A stretch of DNA of 64,000 bases. Origin: Tianweitania sediminis (GTDB lineage: Bacteria > Pseudomonadota > Alphaproteobacteria > Rhizobiales > Rhizobiaceae). Numbering within the stretch: position 1 is the first letter of the stretch; each line of letters begins with the position of its first letter. Positions 33,037 through 41,781 of the stretch are shown piece by piece. The stretch spans positions 124,001-188,000 of the forward strand of contig NZ_JAGIYY010000004.1 in the NCBI RefSeq assembly GCF_017813335.1, read 5' to 3'. The notes beneath the pieces were generated by a model. The model was given only the letters and a program-made list of their open reading frames with translations. It did not search any database and was not told where the DNA came from. The translations under genes were made by a program, and so were the position numbers.

Positions 33037-33597
33037 ATGACTTCTATTGCTGCCTCGAACAAATCGCTCCCGGGCGTCATCCGGCAGCTGCGGCCTTCGG
33101 ACCGCGCGCGGTTCAAGGCGCATCTATTGCGTTTGGACAGTGAAAGCCGGCATGACCGCTTCAACGGCGGCACGTCCGACAGCTTCCTTCAGAACTATGC
33201 TGATCGCTGCTTCCGCGATGGCGCGACCGTGGTCGGCTATGTGGAAGGCGATAGGGTGCTTGGCGCAGCCGAACTGCACGAACGGCCAGAGTTTGAGGAA
33301 CCGACCGGCGAGATCGCCTTTTCCGTGGAACGGATGTTGCAGCACCGCGGCCTCGGCGCGCGGCTCTTCCGCCGCTTGATCGGCCATGCCTATGCGCTGG
33401 GCTACACACAGCTCAAGGTCACGACCCATCCCAACAACATTGCCATGCGGCGCCTGGCGCATTCCTTTGGAGCGCGCATCAGCTTCACAGATGGGGAAAG
33501 CACGGGCTCGATCTCCTTGACGCCGCAAGAGGAAAGCGCCTTCCCGGTCGCCTTGCCGAGCCGGTCGTCCTTGCGTCCGGCCTTCGAAATCGCCTGA
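33037..33597 (+). CDS. GNAT family N-acetyltransferase
   Basis: A 186-residue GNAT protein. The acetyl-CoA binding motif reads QHRGLGARLFRRLIGHA at about 102-118, followed by the NNIAMRRLAHSFGA segment. The N-terminal IRQLRPSDRARFKAHLLRL is the usual first beta-alpha unit. The start MTSIAAS has GGAGCTGAC upstream; the in-frame extension to 32956 overlaps the rirA promoter and was rejected. The acceptor substrate is unknown. It diverges from rirA. Confidence 0.85.
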   Translation: MTSIAASNKSLPGVIRQLRPSDRARFKAHLLRLDSESRHDRFNGGTSDSFLQNYADRCFRDGATVVGYVEGDRVLGAAELHERPEFEEPTGEIAFSVERMLQHRGLGARLFRRLIGHAYALGYTQLKVTTHPNNIAMRRLAHSFGARISFTDGESTGSISLTPQEESAFPVALPSRSSLRPAFEIA

Positions 33598-33649
33598 GCC
33601 GCACTAGATCCTTCTGCATGATGCAAGCAAAACACCAGCTGCCTGCCTG

Positions 33650-34930
33650 ATGCAGCAGAGCGTATCTATATCCCAGCGCGCGGATGATGCAGCGAAGCTG
33701 GCAGCGCTCCAGCGCGTAAAGGCCTATGCCACTGCTGCGCTGGTTGTGTGTGTGGCGGTGTTCATCGTGTGCCGCCTTTACGCAGATGTTTCGCCGGTGA
33801 TCGGCTTCATCGGTGCTTTCGCTGAAGCAGCGGCAATCGGCGGACTGGCGGACTGGTACGCCGTGGTGGCCCTGTTCCGTCGCCCGCTTGGCTTGCCGAT
33901 TCCCCATACGGCCATCATCCCCACCAACCAAGCGCGCATTGCCGACAATCTCGGCGGCTTCATCGAAACGAACTTCCTTGCGCCGGACGCCGTTCGCCGC
34001 AAGCTGGGAGAGCTCGATTTCGCCGCGCAGGTGGCGGAATGGCTGAGCGACGCCAAGCGCTCCGAAGCACTCTCGAACTTCGTTGCACGCCTGGTGCCGC
34101 GGATGCTGGAAGCCGTTGAGGGGTCGGGTCTTCGGACCTTCGTGGCGCAGCGCGTCACCGAACAGGTGCAGAAGGTGGAGGTTGGGCCTCTTGTGGCGGA
34201 CGTGCTGTCGACCTTTACCCAGGATCGCCGGCACCAGAAGCTGTTCGATGAATTGATCGACCTGATCAGCCGCTTCCTCACCGACGAGGATGCGCAAGCC
34301 TCACTGCGCGACCGGATCCGTGCCGAATTGCCGACGCTCGCGAAATTCTTCCGCGCCGATGCCTATCTCCTGCGCAAGATCGTGCGTTCAAGCGCAACGC
34401 TGATCACCGAGATCAAGGCGGACGACGATCATCCCATGCGCCACGAGTTCGATCGCTTCGTGGACAACTTCATCAATGACCTGCGCACCTCCGAGGACTA
34501 CCGGGGCCGCATGGACAAGCTCAAGCAGGATTTCCTTGCGCGGCCGGAACTGAAGACGCTCGCACGCGACATGTGGAAGGAAGCGCGTGCCTTCATCGAA
34601 CGCGATGCGGGTGCGGATGATTCCACCCTGCGCCGGCATCTCACCGCCATGTTTGTGGAAGTGGGCGAAAGCTTGGCGGACGATCCCCGGATCCGCAGCG
34701 AGATGAACGAGGGTTTCGTGATAACGCTGACTTCCTTCGTGGAAGCACAGAAGGGGGGCGTCTCGTCCTTCATCTCGGAACAGGTGCGCAGTTGGGATCT
34801 CGGCCAGCTAACCAGGCTGATCGAGCTCAACGTAGGGCGCGACCTTCAATATATCCGCTTCAACGGCATGCTGATCGGCGGCATCGCAGGCGTGGCGCTG
34901 CATACGCTGGAAGTTCTGGTTCTGAGCTGA
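33650..34930 (+). CDS. DUF445 family membrane protein
   Basis: A 426-residue protein with two N-terminal hydrophobic segments, the second in VIGFIGAFAEAAAIGGLADWYAVVALFRRPLG (cited in part; about 48-78), the diagnostic start of DUF445/YjiN proteins. A long helical, charged soluble part follows, with a final hydrophobic segment at the C-terminus (LIGGIAGVALHTLEVLVLS). The family appears in envelope or sporulation contexts, but its role here is unknown. It ends two bases before the convergent maiA stop. Confidence 0.87.
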   Translation: MQQSVSISQRADDAAKLAALQRVKAYATAALVVCVAVFIVCRLYADVSPVIGFIGAFAEAAAIGGLADWYAVVALFRRPLGLPIPHTAIIPTNQARIADNLGGFIETNFLAPDAVRRKLGELDFAAQVAEWLSDAKRSEALSNFVARLVPRMLEAVEGSGLRTFVAQRVTEQVQKVEVGPLVADVLSTFTQDRRHQKLFDELIDLISRFLTDEDAQASLRDRIRAELPTLAKFFRADAYLLRKIVRSSATLITEIKADDDHPMRHEFDRFVDNFINDLRTSEDYRGRMDKLKQDFLARPELKTLARDMWKEARAFIERDAGADDSTLRRHLTAMFVEVGESLADDPRIRSEMNEGFVITLTSFVEAQKGGVSSFISEQVRSWDLGQLTRLIELNVGRDLQYIRFNGMLIGGIAGVALHTLEVLVLS

Positions 34931-34931
34931 C

Positions 34932-35582
34932 CTACTCGGCATCCGGCTGATTGGTGGGGTGAGCATCAATAAACGCGCTGAGCTTTAGGCACTCCTCCAC
35001 GATGCCGCAGATTACGGGGTAGGGGCTCATGTCGATATCGTAGCGGCGGTTGTTCACGACCTGCGCCACAAGGCAGATATCCGCCAGGCCCGGCGTGTCG
35101 CCATGGCAAAAGGTGCCGCTTTCGGCGCTGGAGCTGAGGATCGTTTCCAGCGGCTCGAAGGTCGTCTTCACCCAGGTCCCGAACCAGTCAGCCACGGCGG
35201 CGTCATCCGCTGCAAAGCGCTCCCGCAACGCGTCAAGAATGCGGAAGTTGTTCACCGGGTGGACATCGCAGGCAATCATCTGCGCCAGCATGCGGACGCG
35301 TGCACGCCCGAACGGATCGGCCGGCAGCAAGGGCGGGTTTGGACGCATTTCATCGATGAACTCGATGATCGCCAGCGACTGGCCAAGCACGGTACCGTCC
35401 GGCCAGACCATTGTGGGAACCAGCCCCTGCGGGTTCATCGCGAGATAGTCGGGCATTCGGTTGCCGCCACGCCGGATGTGACGCGCGACGTAGGTGAAGC
35501 TCAGGCCCTTCATCGCAAGCGCGATGCGCACGCGGTAGGAGGTCGAGGAACGGAAATAGTTGTGCAGAACAATCGGCAGCAT
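34932..35582 (-). CDS. maiA: Maleylacetoacetate isomerase (zeta-class GST)
   Basis: A 216-residue zeta-class glutathione S-transferase. The active-site signature SSTSYRVRIALAMKGL at about 14-29 holds the catalytic serines, and the C-terminal domain carries GDTPGLADICLVAQV. It isomerises maleylacetoacetate to fumarylacetoacetate in tyrosine/homogentisate breakdown; some members act on maleylpyruvate. No homogentisate dioxygenase or fumarylacetoacetase gene is nearby. A three-residue longer TTG start is possible. Confidence 0.85.
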   Translation of the reverse strand: MLPIVLHNYFRSSTSYRVRIALAMKGLSFTYVARHIRRGGNRMPDYLAMNPQGLVPTMVWPDGTVLGQSLAIIEFIDEMRPNPPLLPADPFGRARVRMLAQMIACDVHPVNNFRILDALRERFAADDAAVADWFGTWVKTTFEPLETILSSSAESGTFCHGDTPGLADICLVAQVVNNRRYDIDMSPYPVICGIVEECLKLSAFIDAHPTNQPDAE

Positions 35583-35806
35583 GAAGGTCAAACCTGTTCA
35601 GACCGCCGTCTAAGGCAGCGGTGCGGTACTTGTCGAGGCGCAGCCACCCCGGGGAGATCCGCCTTGGGGTAAAGTTTTCCGCAGCGGCCGCGGCCTGGAG
35701 AGCCCACCTGTATTTTCATTTTGTTTCATGACGTTTTTGCTCCCCTTGAGCTCTAGCGGGCGTTAAATCCGTTTCCAGCCGTTTATGCCGCAGCAAAGGA
35801 GCGTTT

Positions 35807-36865
35807 ATGCCAAAGACCATGAAGGGACCGGGCATTTTCCTCGCCCAATTCGTCGGCGACGCTGCGCCATTCGATACGCTGCCCAATATTGTCCGTTGGG
35901 CCGGTGACCACGGGTATAAAGGCGTCCAGATTCCCTCCAATGAAGGCAAGCTCTTCGACCTGAAGAAGGCGGCTGAGTCGTCTGCCTATTGTGACGAGGT
36001 GAAGGGCATCTGTGCCGATGCCGGTGTTGAAATCACGGAGCTTTCAACGCACCTCCAGGGCCAGTTGGTGGCAGTTCACCCGGCCTATGATGCGCAGTTC
36101 GACGCCTTCGCGCCCGCTGCCGTCCACAACAAACCTGCCGAACGTCAGGCTTGGGCCGTCGACCAGATGCTGCTGGCCGCCAAGGCCTCGCGCAATCTCG
36201 GCCTCGATACGGTCGTGTCGTTCAGCGGCTCGCTTGCCTTTCCTTATCTTTATCCATGGCCGCAGCGCCCGAAAGGCCTTCTTGAAGAAGCCTTTGGCGA
36301 GCTTGGGCGCCGCTGGAAACCGATCTTCGATGCCTATGAGGATCACGGCGTCGATGTGGCGTTCGAGCTTCATCCGGGCGAGGACATCTTTGATGGAGCA
36401 ACGTTCGAGATGTTCCTAGATGCTGTTGGCGGTCACAAGCGCTGCACGATCAACTACGATCCCTCGCACTTCCTTTTGCAGCAACTCGATTACCTCGCCT
36501 TCATCGACATCTACCACGAGCGCATCACCGCATTCCACGTCAAGGACGCCGAGTTCAACCCTGACGGGCGGCAAGGCGTTTATTCCGGCTATCAGCCCTG
36601 GTTGAACCGTGCAGGACGGTTCCGCTCCCTAGGAGACGGGCAGGTGGATTTCACCAGCATCTTTTCCAAGCTCGCGCAGTATGACTACGACAGCTGGGCG
36701 GTGCTGGAATGGGAGTGCTGCCTCAAGGACGCCGAACAGGGAGCGGCCGAGGGCGCGCCCTTTATCGACGGCCACATCATCCGCGTCACTGAAAAGGCGT
36801 TTGATGACTTCGCCGGCGGCAACACGGATCGGGCCGCGTTGCGCAAGATGATGGGCATCCATTGA
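35807..36865 (+). CDS. Sugar phosphate isomerase/epimerase (IolE-like TIM barrel)
   Basis: A 352-residue xylose-isomerase-like TIM barrel with conserved metal ligands: glutamate in VAFELHPGED (about 185-194), aspartate/histidine in INYDPSHFLLQQ, HVKDAEF and a late glutamate in AVLEWECC. Such proteins epimerise or dehydrate sugars and inositol derivatives. AAAGGAG precedes the ATG. A Gfo/Idh/MocA dehydrogenase follows 19 bases downstream, making a two-gene carbohydrate operon without its own transporter or regulator in the window. Confidence 0.87.
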   Translation: MPKTMKGPGIFLAQFVGDAAPFDTLPNIVRWAGDHGYKGVQIPSNEGKLFDLKKAAESSAYCDEVKGICADAGVEITELSTHLQGQLVAVHPAYDAQFDAFAPAAVHNKPAERQAWAVDQMLLAAKASRNLGLDTVVSFSGSLAFPYLYPWPQRPKGLLEEAFGELGRRWKPIFDAYEDHGVDVAFELHPGEDIFDGATFEMFLDAVGGHKRCTINYDPSHFLLQQLDYLAFIDIYHERITAFHVKDAEFNPDGRQGVYSGYQPWLNRAGRFRSLGDGQVDFTSIFSKLAQYDYDSWAVLEWECCLKDAEQGAAEGAPFIDGHIIRVTEKAFDDFAGGNTDRAALRKMMGIH

Positions 36866-36884
36866 GCGGAAGGAGACCCTAAGC

Positions 36885-38051
36885 ATGATCCATACTCCCC
36901 TGCGTTTGGGCATGGTGGGCGGCGGACAGGGCGCGTTCATTGGCGGCGTCCATCGCATCGCGGCGCGTCTTGATGGGCAATTTTCTCTTGTTGCCGGTGC
37001 GCTGTCGTCCGATCCGGAGCGGGCCCGTGCCTCTGCCGCCGAACTCGGAATCGAGGCGGAGCGCTCTTATGCGTCGTTCCAGGAGATGGCGGAAATGGAG
37101 GCCGCCCGAGCCGATGGCATCCAGGTGGTGTCGATTGTCACGCCCAATCACCTTCATTTCGCGGCGGCAAAAGCGTTTCTCGAAGCCGGCATCCACGTCA
37201 TCTGCGACAAGCCGGTGACCTCAACTCTGTCCGACGCCAAGGCACTAGCGGGGATCGTCGCGGGAGCGGGCAAGCTCTTCGTTTTGACCCATAACTACAC
37301 CGGTTATCCGATGGTGCGTCAGGCGCGCCAGATGGTGCGCGACGGGCTGCTCGGCGACCTGCGGGTGGTGCAGGTGGAATATCCGCAGGACTGGTTGACG
37401 GAGAAGGTGGAGGACACGGGCGCCAAGGGCGCCGTATGGCGCACGGATCCCAATCAGTCCGGCGCGGGGGGATCAACGGGCGACATCGGAACTCACGCGT
37501 ATCACCTCGCGCGCTTTGTGACAGGGCTTGAACTGGATGCGCTGCTCGCAGATCTCGACGCGTTCGTTCCAGGCCGCCAACTCGACGACAATGCCAACGT
37601 CCTGCTTCGCTTCAAGGCGGTTGGCGGTACACCCGCAGCAAAAGGCATGTTGTGGGCGAGCCAGGTGGCGCCCGGCAACGAAAACGGGTTGCGGCTGCGG
37701 GTCTACGGCACAAAAGGCGGCATCGAATGGTTTCAGCCCGAGCCCAATGCCTTGTGGTTCACGCCGTTCAACCAACCCAAGCAGCTGATAACGCGCAACG
37801 GGGCCGGCGCCATGGCGGCCGCAACCCGCGTCAGCCGCATCCCGGCCGGCCACCCAGAGGGCTACCTGGAAGGCTTTGCAACCATCTATGCCGAAGCGGC
37901 ACGCGCTATTCGCGCTACGCGAGAGGGCGGGAATATGCGATCCGACGTGCTGTACCCCGGCATCACCGATGGCGTGGAAGGTGTGGCGTTCGTGGATGCC
38001 TGCGTTCGGTCAACACGCGCGAATGGAGCTTGGACGAGGCTCGACCTTTAG
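36885..38051 (+). CDS. Gfo/Idh/MocA family oxidoreductase
   Basis: A 388-residue NAD(P)-dependent dehydrogenase. The N-terminal Rossmann motif is GMVGGGQGAFIGGVH (about 9-23) and the family catalytic lysine lies in ICDKPVTSTL (about 107-116). A C-terminal beta-sheet domain follows. Members oxidise sugars, inositols or aminosugars. GGAAGGAG precedes the ATG. It overlaps the convergent Rrf2 gene by four bases. The partner isomerase upstream suggests a 3-keto sugar or inositol route. Confidence 0.88.
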   Translation: MIHTPLRLGMVGGGQGAFIGGVHRIAARLDGQFSLVAGALSSDPERARASAAELGIEAERSYASFQEMAEMEAARADGIQVVSIVTPNHLHFAAAKAFLEAGIHVICDKPVTSTLSDAKALAGIVAGAGKLFVLTHNYTGYPMVRQARQMVRDGLLGDLRVVQVEYPQDWLTEKVEDTGAKGAVWRTDPNQSGAGGSTGDIGTHAYHLARFVTGLELDALLADLDAFVPGRQLDDNANVLLRFKAVGGTPAAKGMLWASQVAPGNENGLRLRVYGTKGGIEWFQPEPNALWFTPFNQPKQLITRNGAGAMAAATRVSRIPAGHPEGYLEGFATIYAEAARAIRATREGGNMRSDVLYPGITDGVEGVAFVDACVRSTRANGAWTRLDL

Positions 38052-38497
38052 GCGTCGAGCTTCACCACCAGCGGCATGTCGTCATTGGCGGAGTCGCGCA
38101 GGGAAGCGAGGCTGCGGTTGTCCAGCACCTCCGCCATGGCGTGGCGCACCTCCATCATCATGTGGCGAACCTGGCACGTGGGTTCGTCACAATCCTCGCA
38201 CCGCTCATATTGCGTGCGGCTGGCGCAGGCAATCGGCGCCAGCGGACCGTCTAGCACGCGGATAACATGCCCGATCTTGATCTCGGTGGCAGGCTTGGCC
38301 AGTCGGTATCCGCCGTCCTTGCCCTTGCGGCTGATCACGAAGCCGGCGTTGCGCAGTTCGCCCAAGATCGCGTCCAGGAACTTCTTCGGAATGTTGTTGG
38401 CAACGGCGATCTCGTTCACGAAGGCGAGTTGGCCGACCGGCATCTGCGCCAGATGCACCAGCGCCTTGAGGCCGTATTTGCCTTTTTTCGTCAGCAT
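38048..38497 (-). CDS. Rrf2 family transcriptional regulator (not RirA)
   Basis: A 149-residue Rrf2 protein: MLTKKGKYGLKALVHLAQM start, HTH around 25-50, wing RKGKDGGYRL. It differs from the RirA protein at 32424: four cysteines Cys91, Cys100, Cys103 and Cys108 lie in CASRTQYERCEDCDEPTC. The spacing is C-x8-C-x2-C-x4-C, unlike the C-x6-C-x5-C of RirA. It may still bind an Fe-S cluster or zinc. No clear target is adjacent, as 700 poorly coding bases lie upstream. Confidence 0.85.
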   Translation of the reverse strand: MLTKKGKYGLKALVHLAQMPVGQLAFVNEIAVANNIPKKFLDAILGELRNAGFVISRKGKDGGYRLAKPATEIKIGHVIRVLDGPLAPIACASRTQYERCEDCDEPTCQVRHMMMEVRHAMAEVLDNRSLASLRDSANDDMPLVVKLDA

Positions 38498-39204
38498 CTG
38501 ATTTCACGAATAGGGGCCGAATAGCCCGTTGGAAGTCCCGACCTGTTTGCTCTATGCCTCCAATCATGCCGGAACAATGACGAAGGCTGGTCCGCAGGCC
38601 GATTTCGCGCGGCGCGGTAAATGCGCCACGGTGGCACGGCCGCATACGTGCCGTGAGATCTTAGAAATCTTCTCCTTCGCCGCGAGTTTCAGACCATGGA
38701 CCGGCACCTGTGGGACCAAAGTCTGACCTGGTGCCTACTCAAGTCCAATTCAGCCGAGCGGGAGGAACTCTTTGTCGCTTCGCCGCTTACCTGTCCTCCG
38801 AAGGGGGATCGGTTCTTCATGTTCGCTTTTATTGGACTGCGGTGATGCCGTTGGGGGGAATGCCTGTACCGGTCGCGCTTCTCGCGGCGTTTACCGCGGC
38901 GCTCGCTTTGATGGGCTTTGCAACGGATCAGTGCCCGCTACTTGCGGTCGGCGCGCCCTGTCTACTCCATTAGCCCGCCGGCGTTGCCACGCGCGTGCCT
39001 TGGCAGGACGACCTGAGCAGAAAGCGCGGCTTGCCTTGTATTTTCCAGCTCTTCCTTGGCTTGCGGCGGGTGCGCAGCCGTCCTCGTAGGCGGTTGGCGC
39101 GAGTCTGCTCCCCGCGCTTGAGGGAAAATTAACCAACTCACGCGCCATCTTTTCAGATGCACGATCAGGCTGAAACTTAGTGCCGACTGGCGAGTCTTGG
39201 CCAC
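38498..39204. other. Long stretch without a convincing gene
   Basis: About 700 bases between the Rrf2 gene and a small lipoprotein candidate. Short open frames exist, for example a 49-codon frame from 38696 and a hydrophobic frame ending near 38973. None has a good ribosome site, conserved motif or clear coding bias that I can defend. Degenerated coding DNA or a small RNA would both fit; I see no hairpin with a T-tract. Confidence 0.5.
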
Positions 39205-39426
39205 ATGCACAAATTGCCAATCTCGGTCGCGCTGGTCATCAGCTTCAGCCTTGCGCTCTCCGCGTGCTGGCTGGTTGTCTCGCCTCCCGAAGCGGAGGTC
39301 AGAGCTGAAATTGCCGCTTACCAGCAGGCCCATTCGTCCGAAGCTTCCCCCCTGACGAGGGGCGGCTTCACTCGATTGGTTATGGGCTGCCTTGCAACCC
39401 AAAGGGGCTCAGCCGACCGGCTCTGA
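39205..39426 (+). CDS. Small putative lipoprotein
   Basis: A 73-codon frame starts MHKLPISVALVISFSLALSAC, a good lipoprotein signal peptide with a LSAC lipobox (Cys21), followed by a short charged mature part. No Shine-Dalgarno sequence is obvious and no family is recognised. Its last 18 bases overlap the convergent SnoaL-like gene. It may be a real small gene or a remnant. Confidence 0.4.
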   Translation: MHKLPISVALVISFSLALSACWLVVSPPEAEVRAEIAAYQQAHSSEASPLTRGGFTRLVMGCLATQRGSADRL

Positions 39427-39816
39427 AGCATGCAGCATGCGCCAATTCCATCGGCCGCTCTGCCAACTCAGGACCCCTGACATTCGGAAGGGGTAGGCTT
39501 TTTCGAGGCCCGAGTGGCCGACCAGCGCTTGGCCATTGGCGAAAAACCAGCCAGTGGGGCCTTCAACCCGCATCTCCAGCAGATCCCATTCCCAGCGGAC
39601 GGTGAACGCCTTGGCCATGTTGGTGGCGAAGTGCTGCTGGACCTCCAAGCCGTCCAAGAAGATGTCTGCCGCTTCGGAGCCGCAGCCGATGCTGTCGGGC
39701 TCGAACTCGTCGGCGAGGCCGATGTCCTTGGCGAAACGACGCACGCTCAGTCGTTCTATCGTCTCCTTGAGCCATACCAGCCGATCGGCTTCATCACTCT
39801 GCTGGGGACCATCCAT
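39409..39816 (-). CDS. SnoaL/NTF2-like protein
   Basis: A 135-residue protein whose second half, WEWDLLEMRVEGPTGWFFANG then FRMSGVLSWQSGRWNWRMLHAS, has the strand pattern and closing histidine segment of SnoaL-like NTF2-fold proteins. The first part is helical. Substrate or role is unknown. It is preceded 39 bases upstream by an orphan response regulator on the same strand, and the two may be cotranscribed. Confidence 0.65.
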   Translation of the reverse strand: MDGPQQSDEADRLVWLKETIERLSVRRFAKDIGLADEFEPDSIGCGSEAADIFLDGLEVQQHFATNMAKAFTVRWEWDLLEMRVEGPTGWFFANGQALVGHSGLEKAYPFRMSGVLSWQSGRWNWRMLHASEPVG

Positions 39817-39854
39817 TTTGCCGCCTATACGTTGCTTAGGCTACAGGTTTGGGA

Positions 39855-40247
39855 TCAGGAGACGCCTGGCGAAGATTGCGCCTGATTGATCAGCTGTGAA
39901 ATCGCTGTGATCAGCTGTGCAAGGGCGAAGGGCTTCTGCAGAATGATGCTGTTCGGAACGCCATGAGCTGTCCAGTCAACAACACTGTCACCGCTCATGT
40001 AAACGATCGGAATGGCGGGGGCCAATACCCGCGCGCGATGTGCAATGTCCCAGCCGTTCGGGCCCGCTCCGAGCTTGATGTCCGTCACGATGCCTTTGAA
40101 GCGCCCAACATCCTCTTCAAGAGCTTCGATGGCGTCAGAACCGTTCGTTGCAACGATGACTCCATAGCCTGCATCTTCGAGTGCATCTTCGAAGACAGGA
40201 TGAAGGGCCTCTTCATCCTCGACCAACAAAAGGATTGCTGCGTCCAT
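39855..40247 (-). CDS. Stand-alone response regulator receiver domain
   Basis: A 130-residue CheY-like receiver without an output domain. The acidic pair is in VEDEE (about 9-13), the phospho-acceptor is Asp56 in IVTDIKL, the switch serine lies in YMSGD (Ser85) and the conserved lysine is Lys105 in LQKPF. It may act as a phosphotransfer intermediate or through protein contacts; no kinase is adjacent. The start at 40247 has GGGAG seven bases upstream, and that ribosome site sits inside a small hairpin. Confidence 0.85.
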   Translation of the reverse strand: MDAAILLLVEDEEALHPVFEDALEDAGYGVIVATNGSDAIEALEEDVGRFKGIVTDIKLGAGPNGWDIAHRARVLAPAIPIVYMSGDSVVDWTAHGVPNSIILQKPFALAQLITAISQLINQAQSSPGVS

Positions 40248-40254
40248 AGGCTTT

Positions 40255-40270
40255 CTCCCGTCGGCGGGAG
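40255..40270 (-). promoter_or_regulatory. Hairpin covering the ribosome binding site of the response regulator
   Basis: On the minus strand CTCCCG (40270-40265) pairs with CGGGAG (40260-40255) around a CCGA loop, and CGGGAG contains the Shine-Dalgarno sequence for the ATG at 40247. The six-base GC-rich stem could hold translation low until opened by heat, a protein or an RNA. Confidence 0.35.
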
Positions 40271-40680
40271 TTTGCCGCTTCTTCATGCGTCATACTCTCA
40301 CGTCAGGTGCCTTGATCGTACTGACGGTAGAAGACGTATATCGAGCAATGGTTTCTGAGACCAGCGATGGATCTTCGTGATGACCTAAAGTCTTAGGCTC
40401 GGCTGGCGCCACCGTGTCGCAGATGGGCGCAGCCCTGCAGGCTGCTCAAGCTTTGAAATCCGCGCAGGTATGCGGTTTGCGGCCAGACCCATTTCCTTTA
40501 ACAGCCGCGACCGAGCCGAGGGCCGACCGAAGAAAGCATGCGCTGACCGCATCGGTCGAGAAGGGGAAGATTTGCTCGTCGACTTTTACCATCGGTGCTA
40601 CAAGCCTGCCGCAGAAGGCTACGGCGTAGCCCGAGCATCACCTGAAAGGGCCACACGGCCTGCAAAGCGATCAAACAGGC
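40271..40680. other. Intergenic stretch upstream of dusA
   Basis: About 410 bases between the response regulator's leader and dusA. Short frames cross it in several phases, but none shows a ribosome site plus a family signature. It should hold the divergent promoters of both genes. I see no repeat, tRNA or terminator here. Confidence 0.5.
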
Positions 40681-41715
40681 ATGGTCGACCAAGCGTTCAA
40701 CCCGCAGAGTTCCGCCAAAGTGGCGCTGCCCTATCACCACCCATTTGCGGTGGCACCGATGATCGACTGGACGGATCGGCACTGCCGTTTCTTTCATCGT
40801 CAGCTGAGCGCGCGAGCCCTGCTTTACACCGAGATGGTGGTTGCCGATGCCATTCTGCACGGCGACCGCGACCGGCTGCTTGCTTACAACGCTGCCGAGC
40901 ATCCGGTGGCGCTTCAGCTCGGTGGTTCGGATCCGCTGAAACTCGCTGCTGCCGCGCAGATCGCCGAAGCCTTCGGCTATGACGAGATCAACCTGAATGT
41001 CGGTTGTCCGTCCGATCGTGTGCAATCCGGCACCTTTGGTGCCTGCCTCATGAAGGTGCCCGAGGTGGTGGCCGATTGTGTTGCCGCAATGAAAAGCGCC
41101 GTGTCGGTGCCGGTGACCGTGAAGTGCCGTATCGGGGTCGATGACCAGGATCCGGGTCCGGCCTTGGACGCTGTCGCGGACGGTGTCTTCGCAGCCGGCG
41201 CCGACGCGCTTTGGGTGCATGCCCGCAAGGCTTGGCTGCAGGGCCTTTCTCCCAAGGAAAATCGCGAAGTCCCCCCGCTCGACTATGATCGGGTTTACGC
41301 GCTTAAGGCGCGGTTGCCGGACCGGTTCATCGGCATCAACGGTGGCATCCAGAGCTTGGAAGAAGCCGCCAACCATCTCGAGATGGTGGATGGCGTGATG
41401 CTTGGCCGGGCAGCCTACGGGACGCCCGCGGTTCTGGCGGGTGTGGACTCCACCTTCTTCGGAGCGCCGCCCGCGCCAACGGATTACCGGGCGCTCTTCG
41501 AGACCATGGCAGACTACGCCACCCGCCACATCGCGGCGAGCGGCCGGCTGTCTCATGTGGCGCGGCATATGGTCGGCTTGTTCCACGGCTATCCTGGCGC
41601 ACGGCGCTACCGCCAGATCCTTTCCACCGACGCCAACCGGCCGGGAGCGGGTGCGGAAATCTTGTGGCGCGCTCTGGATGCCGTTGATCTATCCCTCGCA
41701 AGCGCAGCGGCTTAA
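40681..41715 (+). CDS. dusA: tRNA dihydrouridine(20/20a) synthase
   Basis: A 344-residue FMN-dependent Dus enzyme. It has VAPMIDWTDRHCRFFHR at about 21-37, LYTEMVVADAI, and NLNVGCPSDRVQSGTFGACLM with the catalytic cysteine near residue 117. HARKAWLQGLSPKENRE and the MLGRAAYGTP phosphate loop mark the DusA subfamily, which reduces U20/U20a of tRNA. The ribosome site is weak (AAACAGG). Confidence 0.95.
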   Translation: MVDQAFNPQSSAKVALPYHHPFAVAPMIDWTDRHCRFFHRQLSARALLYTEMVVADAILHGDRDRLLAYNAAEHPVALQLGGSDPLKLAAAAQIAEAFGYDEINLNVGCPSDRVQSGTFGACLMKVPEVVADCVAAMKSAVSVPVTVKCRIGVDDQDPGPALDAVADGVFAAGADALWVHARKAWLQGLSPKENREVPPLDYDRVYALKARLPDRFIGINGGIQSLEEAANHLEMVDGVMLGRAAYGTPAVLAGVDSTFFGAPPAPTDYRALFETMADYATRHIAASGRLSHVARHMVGLFHGYPGARRYRQILSTDANRPGAGAEILWRALDAVDLSLASAAA

Positions 41716-41781
41716 GGTTTACACCTCATCCCTGAAGGCGTAGCCGTCGCCCCACACGCCGGACGTGGTGCGGAGCTCGTT

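Noticed and set aside
38696..38845. A 49-codon frame in the sparse region
   Set aside because: No ribosome site, no conserved motif and no neighbour context; mentioned only in the gap entry.
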